Below are positions 35,797-44,893 of a stretch of 64,000 nucleotides of DNA, in pieces. How positions within the stretch are numbered: the stretch's first letter is position 1; the number at the start of each line of letters is the position of its first letter. The position numbers and the translations under genes are program-made. This DNA is from Paraburkholderia antibiotica. GTDB taxonomy: Bacteria; Pseudomonadota; Gammaproteobacteria; Burkholderiales; Burkholderiaceae. The stretch spans positions 1-64,000 of the forward strand of contig NZ_JABBFZ010000001.1 in NCBI RefSeq assembly GCF_012927125.1. The letters are read 5' to 3'. The notes beneath the pieces were generated by a model. That model was given only the letters and a program-made list of their open reading frames with translations, ran no database searches and was not told the DNA's origin.

Positions 35797-37302
35797 ATGC
35801 ACATTCCTTCCGCTCGCGTGACGAACACGCCCGATCCGATGACGCCCGAACTCGCCCTCAAACATATCTGGACCCTCGCCGGTTGCGACCCGGTTGCACT
35901 GCACACCGTCTCGCTGAGCGGCGGAGTGGGGGATGCGGACCTGGACCTGGACCTGGACCCGGACCCGGGCCTGCCATCGGTCTACCGGGTCGGCAGTCTC
36001 GCGTCCGCGACCATCGCCGCGACGGGCCTCGCCGCCGCTGAATACTGGCGCTTGCGCAGCGGGCGTCGGCAGCACGTGACGGTGCAGATGCGGCGCGCGC
36101 TGGCGGCGTTTCGCAGCGAGCGCTATCTGCGTGTCGACGACGGGCCACCGCCCGTGCTGCGCGATCCGGTCACGGGCTTCTACGAAACCGGCGACGCTCG
36201 CTGGATTCAACTACACACGAATTTCGCGCATCACCTGCAAGGCGTGCTTGCGGTGCTCGGCTGTGAAAACGATCGCGCGGCGGTGGCCGCCGCAATTCGC
36301 CACTGGGACGGCGCGACGCTCGATCGCACGCTCGCCGACGCAGGCCTGTGCGCCGCGTTGATTCGCACGCCGGACGAATGGGCCGCGCTCGAACAGGCGA
36401 AGGCGCTCGCGGGCATGCCGCTGTTCGAAATCGAGCGCATCGGCGACGCGCCGCCCGAGCCGCCGCGCGACACGAACCCGGGCAGCCTGGCGGCGGTCGG
36501 CTCGGAGGTCGGCACCGACCGGCCGCTGGCCGGCGTGCGCGTGCTGGACCTGTCGCGGATCATCGCGGGACCAGTGGCAGGGCGCGCGCTCGCGCATCAC
36601 GGCGCGGACGTGCTGATGATCAACGGGCCGCATCTGCCGAACATCGCGCCGCTCGTGATCGACAACAGCCGCGGCAAGCGCTCGGCGCTCGTCGATTTGC
36701 GCGACATGGCCGGCCGTGCGACCTTGCGCGAACTCGCGCGCGAGGCCGATGTGTTCCTGCAGGCCTATCGTCCGGGCGCGCTCGCGGCGCGCGGTTTCGG
36801 CCCGGACGAGCTCGCGCGCTTGCGGCCGGGCATCGTCTATGTGTCGGTGTGCGCGTATGGGGACACGGGGCCGTGGGCGCAGCGGCGCGGCTTCGATAGT
36901 CTGGTGCAGTCGGCGAGCGGCATCGCGTGGACCGAGCGCGCGGTGGCGGGGGGAGTCGAACCGCGTCATCTGCCGTGTCAGGCGCTCGATCACGCGACCG
37001 GCTACCTGGCCGCGTTTGCCGCGATGGTCGCGCTCGCGCGCCGGGCCCGCGAGGGCGGCAGCTGGCATGTGAAGGTATCGCTCGCGCAGACGGGGCGCTG
37101 GCTGCAATCGTTTGGATTGGTGGCCGATGGGCAGCAGGTGCCGGACGTGTCGCTCGACGAGGTACGCGATTGCGTCGCAAGCGTGCCGTCGGAATTCGGG
37201 CGGGTGCTGGCCGTGCAGCCGGCGGAGGAACTGGAGGAGACGCCGGCGTTTTACGCGTTGCCGCCGACGCGAGTGGGCGCGCACGAGGCCAGGTGGCTGT
37301 GA
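35797..37302 (+). CDS. class III CoA-transferase (CaiB/BaiF family), permuted or duplicated layout
   Basis: 501-residue member of the class III CoA-transferase family, which moves CoA between organic acids. The classic N-terminal half (PLAGVRVLDLSRIIAGPVA, NSRGKRSALVDLRD, AYRPGAL) starts only near residue 243. Before it lies a block (about 60-220) that looks like the C-terminal half (SLASATIAATGLAAAEYW, RQHVTVQMR). A candidate catalytic Asp is D398 (QALDHATGYLAA). It also has a DLDLDLDPDPG stretch (residues 48-58). ATG 35797 is used; an earlier TTG (35770) is less likely. Expected partner of the divergent citrate-synthase-like protein. Confidence 0.8.
   Translation: MHIPSARVTNTPDPMTPELALKHIWTLAGCDPVALHTVSLSGGVGDADLDLDLDPDPGLPSVYRVGSLASATIAATGLAAAEYWRLRSGRRQHVTVQMRRALAAFRSERYLRVDDGPPPVLRDPVTGFYETGDARWIQLHTNFAHHLQGVLAVLGCENDRAAVAAAIRHWDGATLDRTLADAGLCAALIRTPDEWAALEQAKALAGMPLFEIERIGDAPPEPPRDTNPGSLAAVGSEVGTDRPLAGVRVLDLSRIIAGPVAGRALAHHGADVLMINGPHLPNIAPLVIDNSRGKRSALVDLRDMAGRATLRELAREADVFLQAYRPGALAARGFGPDELARLRPGIVYVSVCAYGDTGPWAQRRGFDSLVQSASGIAWTERAVAGGVEPRHLPCQALDHATGYLAAFAAMVALARRAREGGSWHVKVSLAQTGRWLQSFGLVADGQQVPDVSLDEVRDCVASVPSEFGRVLAVQPAEELEETPAFYALPPTRVGAHEARWL
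35938..35967 (+). repeat. five tandem GACCYG hexamers in the CoA-transferase gene
   Basis: GACCTG x3 then GACCCG x2 encode the Asp-Leu/Asp-Pro run. It is in frame (6 nt), so copy changes would only lengthen the protein. Confidence 0.85.
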
Positions 37303-37542
37303 TCGACTGTGAGTGGGTGGTGGGCGTTGGCGCGGTGATTCGGCAACGCGGTTTCGGGCCATCCGTCAGCAGCCGGTGCTGCCTGTCTCATCGCTTCGGC
37401 GACTTCCGTAACGCCGCGCCGGCGTCGTAGTAACCGTTGTGGAGATATGCGTGGGCCAAAGCAGCCTCGTGCAATCCACCAGCGCCGACGCCGCCAGCCG
37501 AGCAATCCCACGCCCGCCAATCCCACCCAACCGCCACCTCGC

Positions 37543-38289
37543 CTACTTCCTCAACTCCGCCACAAAATCGTAGTAATCATTGCGGCAATACGTATCCGTC
37601 AACTCGATCGCCCGCTGATCGGCCGTGTAGCCGACCCGCGTAATCAGCAGCAGCGCTTCGTTCGGCGCGATGCTCATCTGCTGCGCGATCTCGTCGCTGG
37701 CATTGACCGCCCGAAAATGCTGCAGCGCGCGCACGATCGTCAGTCCGCGATTCTCCAGATACGTGTACAGCGAATCGCCGATCGCCTGCGGATCGGGGAT
37801 CACCGCCGCGGGAAACGTCGAGTTCTCGACGGCCATCACGATGCCGTCGGCGAGCCGCAGCCGTCGCAGGCGCGTGACCGCCGCGGCCGGCGACAGACCC
37901 AGCTGGATCACCTCGTCGCGATTGGCCGGCGAAATCTCGCGCGACAGCCACTGCGAACTCGGCGTGAAGCCGCGCCGCCGCAGCATCTCGCTGAAGCTCG
38001 ACAGGCGCGAAAGCGGATCTTCGTAACGCGGCGTGATGAAGCTGCCCGCGCCCTGAGTGCGGCGAATCAGGCCCTGCTCGACCAGCAGCGCAATCGCCTT
38101 GCGCGAGGTGATGCGCGACACGCCGAGCGCTTCCGACAGCACTCGCTCCGACGGCAGCGCCTCGCCGGCGTTCCAGCGGTTTTCGTGGATCGCGCTGCCG
38201 AGCTTGCGGGCGAGTTGCAGATAGAGCGGCGTGTCGTTTTCCGGGTCCGGGCGCAGGTCGCGCCAGCGGTCTTCCGAGGCAGAGGTCAT
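37543..38289 (-). CDS. GntR-family transcriptional regulator with UTRA domain
   Basis: 248-residue HutC-type regulator. The winged-helix GntR motif (LPSERVLSEALGVSRITSRKAI) is N-terminal and the UTRA ligand domain follows (about 80-240, ALLLITRVGYTADQRAIELTDTYC near the end). Ligands of this family are often sugar phosphates, histidine-pathway compounds or other small acids. ATG 38289 has no strong ribosome-binding site. It is divergent from the aldo/keto reductase gene at 38535, the likeliest target. The 240-bp gap on its 3' side holds nothing seen. Confidence 0.88.
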   Translation of the reverse strand: MTSASEDRWRDLRPDPENDTPLYLQLARKLGSAIHENRWNAGEALPSERVLSEALGVSRITSRKAIALLVEQGLIRRTQGAGSFITPRYEDPLSRLSSFSEMLRRRGFTPSSQWLSREISPANRDEVIQLGLSPAAAVTRLRRLRLADGIVMAVENSTFPAAVIPDPQAIGDSLYTYLENRGLTIVRALQHFRAVNASDEIAQQMSIAPNEALLLITRVGYTADQRAIELTDTYCRNDYYDFVAELRK

Positions 38290-38534
38290 GGGGCTCACGC
38301 AAGATAGGCAAGCGGCAATTCTAGAACATCGGCGCGCCGCGTTATAGCCGGCTTTTGTCAAACGCATCGTCGCCGCGCTGTCGAGCCGCTACACTCGTCG
38401 CTATGTTTTTTCGTTGCGTGCGTTGGGTTGTGCGTCATGTTGCGGCGCCTCCGCGCGAGCCGACCGCCGGCGGCGGCATCGGCGGCATCGACGGTACCGC
38501 AGCGCATTGAACCGAGCCACTTCGAGGAGTCAGC

Positions 38535-39380
38535 ATGACGAGCGATATCGCAAGCGTGAGCCTGCCCGGCGGCGAGCGCATTCCGGCATTGGGGCAGGGC
38601 ACGTGGGAGATGGGCGAACAGGTGTCGCGGCGCGCGGCGGAAATCGCCGCGTTGCGCTGCGGCGTCGAACTCGGCATGACGTTGATCGACACCGCCGAAA
38701 TGTACGGCGACGGCGCGACCGAGTCGCTGCTCGGCGAAGCGCTTGCCGGTCTGCGCGACCAGGTGTTTCTGGTCAGCAAGGTCTATCCGCACAACGCCAG
38801 CCGACGCGGCGTGATCGCCGCATGCGAGCAGAGTCTCAAGCGGCTGAAGACGGATCGGCTCGATCTGTACCTGCTGCACTGGCGCGGCTCGGTGCCGCTC
38901 GCGGAAACCGTCGACGCGTTCGAGGCACTGCGTCGCGCGGGCAAGATCCGTCACTGGGGCGTGAGCAATTTCGACACCGACGATATGGAAGAACTCGTCG
39001 CGACGCCGGGCGGCGATGCATGCGCGACGAATCAGATTCTCTACAACGTCGCGCGGCGCGGTCCCGAGTTCGATCTGCTGCCGTGGCTCGCCGCGCGCGG
39101 CATGCCGGCGATGGCGTACAGCCCGGTCGATCATGCGCGCCTGCCGAAGCGCTCGCCGCTCGACGATATCGCCGACGCGCGCGGTGTGTCGGTGTTTCAG
39201 GTCGCGCTCGCCTGGGTGCTCGGCAAGCCCGGCGTCTGCGCGATTCCGAAGTCGGGTCGCATCGAGCACGTGCGCGATAACCATCGCGCCGCGCAATTGC
39301 GGCTCGAAGCCGGCGAATTCGCCGCGCTCGACGGCTACTTCAAACCGCCGCGCGGCAAACGCCCGCTCGAAATGTTGTGA
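38535..39380 (+). CDS. aldo/keto reductase
   Basis: 281-residue NADPH-dependent oxidoreductase of the AKR superfamily. The catalytic tetrad is visible: Asp in IDTAEMYGDG (with the Tyr), Lys in VSKVYPHN and His in LYLLHWRGS. The NADPH-site IPKSGRIEHVRDN is present. A GAGGAG site lies 5 nt before the ATG. It is a single gene next to the divergent GntR regulator and could reduce its ligand or a related aldehyde. Confidence 0.9.
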   Translation: MTSDIASVSLPGGERIPALGQGTWEMGEQVSRRAAEIAALRCGVELGMTLIDTAEMYGDGATESLLGEALAGLRDQVFLVSKVYPHNASRRGVIAACEQSLKRLKTDRLDLYLLHWRGSVPLAETVDAFEALRRAGKIRHWGVSNFDTDDMEELVATPGGDACATNQILYNVARRGPEFDLLPWLAARGMPAMAYSPVDHARLPKRSPLDDIADARGVSVFQVALAWVLGKPGVCAIPKSGRIEHVRDNHRAAQLRLEAGEFAALDGYFKPPRGKRPLEML

Positions 39381-39498
39381 TCCGGATGATGATCGATGAA
39401 AGCGCGGCCGCCGCGATAGGTGGCGCGGCGGCGCGCGAGGCGCTCAGGCAGACGGCGTGAAGCACACGCCGTCAAGCCATCAGGCCGCCAGATGTGGC

Positions 39499-39972
39499 TC
39501 AGGTGCAGGCGTGATGCAGATGCACCGAGCCGAGCACCGCGACTTCGGCGGGCGTGTGCTGGAGGGAGTCGGTGTCGACCTGGGCGGCGTCGGCGACGAA
39601 ATTGTCAACGATTGTCGATACCGGCACGTCGCGCAGACAGAGCGACACGCGTTGGGTTTCGTTCGGCGGCAACGGTGCGCGCTGGCTGAGGAACAGCACG
39701 CCGTACTGATAACCGTGGATGATGCCGCGGATCGCGCCGACGCATTGACCTTGCGCGACGTTGTCGTTGCGCTGCTTGCAGGTTTGCAGCAGCGAGTAGG
39801 CGGAGAAGGTTGGATCGACCGGTGGTGCGGCCTGTGACATGGTTTGCGGCAACGGCTGCGGCGTAGTGGGCGCCGGCGTTTGCGCATTGGCGAGCGATGC
39901 GAGGCCCAGCGCGGCAGCCATCAGCACGGCGGCAGCCGTGCGGGTCGCGGAGGGGGGGACATTTCGTTGCAT
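39499..39972 (-). CDS. exported Rap1a/Tai-like protein
   Basis: 157-residue protein with a signal peptide (RTAAAVLMAAALGLASLANAQ) and a mature part with the pattern of Rap1a/Tai immunity proteins: FSAYSLLQTCKQ, a QCVGAIRGIIHGYQ segment and paired Cys. Members protect against type VI secretion effectors, but no effector gene lies here, so it may be an orphan or have another role. GAGGG precedes ATG 39972 by 8 nt. Function is inferred from pattern only. Confidence 0.6.
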   Translation of the reverse strand: MQRNVPPSATRTAAAVLMAAALGLASLANAQTPAPTTPQPLPQTMSQAAPPVDPTFSAYSLLQTCKQRNDNVAQGQCVGAIRGIIHGYQYGVLFLSQRAPLPPNETQRVSLCLRDVPVSTIVDNFVADAAQVDTDSLQHTPAEVAVLGSVHLHHACT

Positions 39973-40300
39973 GTTGTGGGCCCTCATATCGAACGTTGAA
40001 TCTGATATGAGGCGGTCGTCTCGGATTGGTTCCATAACACTCGCACGCAATGGGGGTTGTGTTCCCGCCGCGCGTAGGGCGGTGCGCGTGACGGCGCGAA
40101 AAGCGTCCGATGCGTTCTCGCGTCACTCCGTCAGCGCGCTCGCCGGAGGCGCGCGGGCCGCTCCGACCGGCCTCGGGCGGTGACGCCCGACCGGGGGATC
40201 GGGACGTCACCGCCGTTGCCGGCGGATAGCGGACAGTATGCCGGTACATGCCGTCGACGGGTAGGGCGCGGGGGCCCCCTACCTAAGACGCGGGCGATGC
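39973..40300. other. 328-bp gap with no gene seen
   Basis: Between the Rap1a-like gene and the 3' end of the Gly/Ser protein gene. GC-rich, containing a GGGGCCCCC stretch near 40270, and no supportable gene, promoter or terminator. Confidence 0.4.
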
Positions 40301-41143
40301 CTAGTGCCCGTTCCCACCGCCGTTGCCATTGCCGCCGCTGCCACCACCCTTGCCTCCGTGACCGCCGCCGAAGCCTCCGCCAAAGCCTCCGCCGAACCCG
40401 CCACCGAAGCCGCCGCCTTTCCCACCGCCAAAGCCACCGCCGAAACCACCACCTTTGCCGCCACTGCCCGGGCCGCCGCTGGAGCCTCCGCAACCGCAGC
40501 CGCCGCTCCCGCTGCTGCCGCTGCTTCCACCTCCGCTGCTGCTTCCGCCACTACTGCTTCCACCGCTGCTGCTTCCGCCACTGCTGCTTCCACCGCTGCT
40601 GCTTCCACCGCTGCTGCTTCCGCCACTACTGCTTCCACCGCTACTGCTCCCGCCACTGCTGCTTCCACCACTACTGCTGCCTCCGCCACCGCCGCTACTG
40701 CTGCCTCCTCTACCGCTCGCCCCCGAACTGCTACCGCTGCCACTGCTCGAACCCGCCGCACCGGTGCCGGCATTGCCGCTGGCGCCACCGCCGCTATTGG
40801 CCGCACCTGCCGCGCCGCCGTTGCCGCTGCCGCCGCCCAACCGTCCGCAGCCGGTCAGGCCGAGGCTGGTGCAGCCGGCCGGCGCGAATATCGCGGACGC
40901 GTCGTCGGCGGCGGTCGGCGCGGTGGCCTCGGTGCCCATGGCCGCGCCATCGTTCTGCGCCAGCTGCTGCGGCGCCGAGCCGGCGGGTGCGGGCTCGGTC
41001 GCGGCGGCGAGCACCATCCATTGCGGGATCACGTCGGTCGATGCCGCGTATCCGACTTCGGTCGCGAGCGCCGTCACTCCCGCGACGATCACCGCCCAGC
41101 GCCTTACCCCGCAGTAGTACTGATTGAATGTTGTGGTCTTCAT
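40301..41143 (-). CDS. Gly/Ser-repeat exported protein
   Basis: 280 residues. N-terminal hydrophobic segment (RRWAVIVAGVTALATEVGYA, residues 14-33) looks like a signal or membrane anchor. A short mixed region with two Cys (91, 99) leads into a low-complexity body: ten GGSSS units in tandem (about 154-203), a GCGCG patch, and Gly/Phe/Lys repeats (GGGFGGGFGGGKGGG) to the end. GGAG lies 8 nt before ATG 41143. Not recognised; the repeats suggest a flexible surface or matrix protein. No neighbours in its unit. Confidence 0.7.
   Translation of the reverse strand: MKTTTFNQYYCGVRRWAVIVAGVTALATEVGYAASTDVIPQWMVLAAATEPAPAGSAPQQLAQNDGAAMGTEATAPTAADDASAIFAPAGCTSLGLTGCGRLGGGSGNGGAAGAANSGGGASGNAGTGAAGSSSGSGSSSGASGRGGSSSGGGGGSSSGGSSSGGSSSGGSSSGGSSSGGSSSGGSSSGGSSSGGSSSGGSSSGGGSSGSSGSGGCGCGGSSGGPGSGGKGGGFGGGFGGGKGGGFGGGFGGGFGGGFGGGHGGKGGGSGGNGNGGGNGH
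40535..40684 (-). repeat. ten 15-bp units encoding GGSSS
   Basis: In-frame tandem repeat of 15 nt within the Gly/Ser protein gene; codons alternate between near-identical forms. Because the unit is a multiple of 3, copy-number change would lengthen the protein without a frame shift. Confidence 0.9.
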
Positions 41144-41534
41144 CGCGCTTCTCCCGAGCGAACGACGGTGCCTCGCTGCCATCTTCGCAAGTTGCTCCAG
41201 CGGCGGCCGACCTGTCTGCAGGCGGGTCTTGTCGCACCCCGAGTTCTCGTCGAAGCAGTCCGCGTGTCGCTCGCGTGCTGATCGCGCGATCTCGCGCCAT
41301 CGCGTGAATGGCGCATGTCGTGCGGATTTGCGCGGCGTTGCGCGCGGTTGGCTTCGAATCTCTGGACGCTCAATTAGCGATATCCATGCCACGGAGCGCA
41401 AGTCCTTGACGCGACACGGGTACTCGCGCGATGTGCGGTGCCCGCAACGGAAAAACGCAGGAAAACGTTTCGGCGATGAAACGCGCGGCCCTCAGGCGTG
41501 CGTTTTGGCATGCGATTCGTTAAGGGCGGCGCAA

Positions 41535-41665
41535 GGGTGAAGGGTTGGCGGCGCGATGAAGAAGGGCGGCGAGCGAAGGCAAACGGAGGCGAGCGACGGT
41601 CAGCGAAGGCAGATGAAGGTAAGCGAAGGCGCGAAGGTAAAGGCGTGAAGGCGAACGCGGAGAGC
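41535..41665 (+). repeat. purine-rich degenerate GCGAAGGC repeats
   Basis: The 535-bp gap between the Gly/Ser protein gene and the ABC ATPase gene (41144-41678) contains many imperfect GCGAAGG/GCGAGCGA copies on the plus strand, with marked purine bias. No gene is seen. Confidence 0.6.
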
Positions 41666-41678
41666 GGCGCGAGCGCCG

Positions 41679-43973
41679 CTAATCGCCATCACGCGACGAG
41701 TCGTTCGATGCCATGCCGTCTGCCGGATTGCTCGCGCCATCGGGGCGGTTGCCGTTGTCGTCATCACCGTTGCCGCGCGCAGAGGCTTGTAGCGCGCGCA
41801 ACGTGTCGACGGGAATATGGCAGCGGATCCGATGCGCGGACGGTTGCCCGGCCGTCTCTCGCGCATCCCCGGCATCGAGAAACGGCGGGTCCTGCTGCTC
41901 GCAGATCGCGCCGAGCTTGCGCGGACAGCGCGTGTGAAACACGCAGCCCGATGGCATCGCGCCCGCGTTGGGCAATTCGCCCGACAGCCGGATGCGCGTG
42001 CGCGGCGCCGTATCGGGCTCCGCCGCGAGCACGCCATTGCCGGGCATCGTCGGCACCGCCGACAGCAACGCTTCGGTATAAGGATGCTGAGGACCGTCGA
42101 ACACCGCCGCCGCCGGGCCGATCTCGAGCAGCCGGCCGAGATAGAGGACAGCGATGCGATCCGACACGTAGCGCACCACGTGCAGATCGTGCGAGATGAA
42201 CACATAGCTGACGCCGCGCTCGCGTTGCAGATCGGCGAGCAGGTTGAGGATCGCGGCCTGTACCGACACATCGAGTGCCGAGGTCGGCTCGTCGCAAACC
42301 ACCACGCGCGGCTCGCCGGCAAACGCGCGGGCGATCGCGACACGCTGCTTGAGTCCGCCCGACAGCTGTCGCGAGTGCGCGTCGAGATAGCGTTCCGGCA
42401 GGCGCACGGCGGACGTCAACGCGGTGAGCCGGTCATCGGCCACGGACCCGCGCAGCGCGGTGAAGCGCGCGAGCGCGCGGCCGATCAGCCGTTTCACCGA
42501 ATGCGCGCGATTGAGCGCCGAGTCCGGGTTCTGGAACACGATCTGCAGTGATTTCAACTGCTCGTCGCTGCGGCGCGTGACGCGCGCGGCGAGCGGCGCG
42601 CCGTCGAGTTCGAGCACGCTGCCGGCGTCGGGCGTCAGCAGGCCGAGCAGCAGCCGCGCGAGCGTGGTCTTGCCGCTGCCCGATTCGCCGACGAGGCCGA
42701 GCGTCTTGCCGCTCGCGAGTTCGAGCGATACGTCGTCGACTGCGCGCAGCGGCGTGCCGGTGCCGTGGAAGGTCTTCGACAGATTGCGCGCGCGCAGCAC
42801 AGGAGAAGTGGGTGTGTGCCTGGCCGCTTGGTCGGGCGAGTCCGATGAACCTGGCAACGCAGCGGGCTCGGCAGTGGAGGCGGTGGACGTCGCAGAAGCC
42901 GTCGCAGCGCCCGCCGCACGCGGCAACTCGATCGCGCGCTCGTGATAGTGGCAGCGCGCCATCTGATCGCCATGCGCGGCGGCGAGCCGATAGGGCGGCG
43001 GCGCTTCGCGGCGGCAGCGCTCGTCGGCGAGACGGCAGCGCTCCGCATAGATGCAGCCCTGCGTGACCGAGCCCGGCGGCGGCAGGCTGCCCGCGATCGT
43101 GTCGAGCGGCTCGCGGTCCTTGCTGTGCGCGGCGCCCGGCAGGCAGCGCAGCAGCCCGACCGTGTACGGATGGCGCGGCCGCGTGAACACGTCGGCGGTG
43201 GCGCCTTCCTCGACCAGCTTGCCCGCGTACAGCACGCCGACGCGCTCGCACATGCGCCCGATCACCGCGAGGTTGTGGCTGATGAACAGCACCGCGGTGC
43301 CCAGTTCCTTGCGCAGTTGCGCGACGAGGTCGAGCACTTCGGCTTCGACGGTCGCGTCGAGGCCGGTGGTCGGTTCGTCGAGGATCAGCAGCGCGGGGTT
43401 CGACGCGAGCGCCATCGCGATCACGACGCGTTGCTGCATGCCGCCCGACAATTGATGAGGATAGCTGGCCATCACGCGTTCGGGCGCGGCGATGCGCACG
43501 CGTTCGAGCATCTCGCGTGTGCGGCGCAGCGCTTCGTCGCGCGCGACGCCGGCCGCCTCGAATGCTTCGGAGACCTGACGGGCAATCGTCAGCGACGGAT
43601 TCAGCGCGCGCCCCGGATCCTGATAGACCATCGAGACGGTCGTCGCGCGCAGCTGGCGCAGCGCATCGGCGCCGAGCTTCTGCACGTCCTCGCCGGCGAT
43701 CGCGAGCTTGCCGGCCTTCATCCTGCCGTTGCGCGGCAGATAGCGCAGCGTCGCCATCGCAACGGTCGACTTGCCGCAGCCCGATTCGCCGACCAGTCCA
43801 TACGCTTCGCCGCGCCGCACGCGAAACGACACGTCCTGCAGGACTTCGCGATCGCGGCCGCGGATCCGGTACGAGACCGTCAGACCGACGACGGTCAGCG
43901 CGTCGGTGCGCTCGCTCTTCGATACGTCGAAGGCGGCGAACGGGGAGGGCAAGGGGGACGACGAGCCGTTCAT
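41679..43973 (-). CDS. fused dual ATPase of a peptide/nickel-type ABC importer
   Basis: 764-residue protein with two complete ATP-binding domains of the Dpp/Opp/Nik type, like GsiA. Domain 1 (about 20-285): GESGCGKST, LSGGMQQR, LLILDEPT, and a C-terminal oligopeptide/nickel ABC region with Cys-rich motifs. Domain 2 (about 385-670): GESGSGKTT, LSGGLKQR, VVVCDEPT. It powers uptake through the two permeases just upstream. The start ATG 43973 overlaps the stop of the previous permease (ATGA). Pro/Asp-rich ends. Confidence 0.93.
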   Translation of the reverse strand: MNGSSSPLPSPFAAFDVSKSERTDALTVVGLTVSYRIRGRDREVLQDVSFRVRRGEAYGLVGESGCGKSTVAMATLRYLPRNGRMKAGKLAIAGEDVQKLGADALRQLRATTVSMVYQDPGRALNPSLTIARQVSEAFEAAGVARDEALRRTREMLERVRIAAPERVMASYPHQLSGGMQQRVVIAMALASNPALLILDEPTTGLDATVEAEVLDLVAQLRKELGTAVLFISHNLAVIGRMCERVGVLYAGKLVEEGATADVFTRPRHPYTVGLLRCLPGAAHSKDREPLDTIAGSLPPPGSVTQGCIYAERCRLADERCRREAPPPYRLAAAHGDQMARCHYHERAIELPRAAGAATASATSTASTAEPAALPGSSDSPDQAARHTPTSPVLRARNLSKTFHGTGTPLRAVDDVSLELASGKTLGLVGESGSGKTTLARLLLGLLTPDAGSVLELDGAPLAARVTRRSDEQLKSLQIVFQNPDSALNRAHSVKRLIGRALARFTALRGSVADDRLTALTSAVRLPERYLDAHSRQLSGGLKQRVAIARAFAGEPRVVVCDEPTSALDVSVQAAILNLLADLQRERGVSYVFISHDLHVVRYVSDRIAVLYLGRLLEIGPAAAVFDGPQHPYTEALLSAVPTMPGNGVLAAEPDTAPRTRIRLSGELPNAGAMPSGCVFHTRCPRKLGAICEQQDPPFLDAGDARETAGQPSAHRIRCHIPVDTLRALQASARGNGDDDNGNRPDGASNPADGMASNDSSRDGD

Positions 43974-44893
43974 CGGTCGAGCACTCCTTGCACGCCGTCG
44001 GCAATCAGATTGACGCCGACCACCAGCGACGCGATCGCGCCCGCCGCGAACACCACGGTCCACCATGCGCCGCCCGCCATCAGCGTGTATGACTCGGACA
44101 ACGCGAGTCCCCAGTCGGCCGACGGCGGCTGGATGCCGAAGCCGAGAAACGACAGCGTCGCGACCGCGAAGATCGCATAGCCGAGGCGCACGGTCGCCTC
44201 GACGACGATTGGCGGCAGCACATTGGGCAGGATCTCGACGAACATGATGTACGGCGCGCGTTCGCCGCGCAGCTGCGCGGCCGCGACGTAGTCGAGATGG
44301 CGCTCGGCGAACACGGCGGCGCGCACGGTGCGCGCGGTGATCGGCGTGAACGTGATGCCGATCACGAGGATCACCGTGAAGTTCGACGCGCCGAGCGCGG
44401 CGAGCGCGAGCAGCGCGACGATCACGAGCGGCAGCGCGAGCACCGCGTCGATCACGCGGCCGATCACGTTGTCGACCCAGCCTTCGAAGTAGCCGACCAG
44501 CAGGCCGAGCGCGGTGCCGGCGAGCGTGCCGAGCAGCGTCGCGAGCGGCGCGATGGTGAGGATGTCGCGCGCGCCGACGATCACGCGCGAGAACACGTCG
44601 CGGCCCAGTTGATCGGTGCCAAACCAGTGCGCGTGATCGGGCGGCGCGAGCGAGTTCAGCGGATCGGACGCATAGGGGTCGAGCGGCACGAACCACGGCC
44701 CGGCGATCGCGCAGACGATCCACCACGCGACGATCAGCGCGCCCGCGACGAAGGTCGGCGAGCGCAGCAGCAGACGCAGGCGCGGATAGCGCGGCTCGGC
44801 GACGGGACTCGGTGCGGCGCCGGACGCGGGTGGCGTTGGCGTTGCGCCAGGAGAGCCAGGCGAAGGCGGGCCCGGCGGAACGACGCTACTCAT
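43970..44893 (-). CDS. ABC transporter permease, DppC/NikC type
   Basis: 307-residue inner-membrane permease with an N-terminal Pro-rich tail and about six membrane segments. The EAA-like loop of the type (AAAQLRGERAPYIMFVEILPN) and RTVRAAVF region are visible. Works with the DppB-type permease and the fused ATPase. The ATG overlaps the DppB stop by 4 nt and its stop overlaps the ATPase start, so three proteins are translationally coupled. Confidence 0.93.
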   Translation of the reverse strand: MSSVVPPGPPSPGSPGATPTPPASGAAPSPVAEPRYPRLRLLLRSPTFVAGALIVAWWIVCAIAGPWFVPLDPYASDPLNSLAPPDHAHWFGTDQLGRDVFSRVIVGARDILTIAPLATLLGTLAGTALGLLVGYFEGWVDNVIGRVIDAVLALPLVIVALLALAALGASNFTVILVIGITFTPITARTVRAAVFAERHLDYVAAAQLRGERAPYIMFVEILPNVLPPIVVEATVRLGYAIFAVATLSFLGFGIQPPSADWGLALSESYTLMAGGAWWTVVFAAGAIASLVVGVNLIADGVQGVLDR

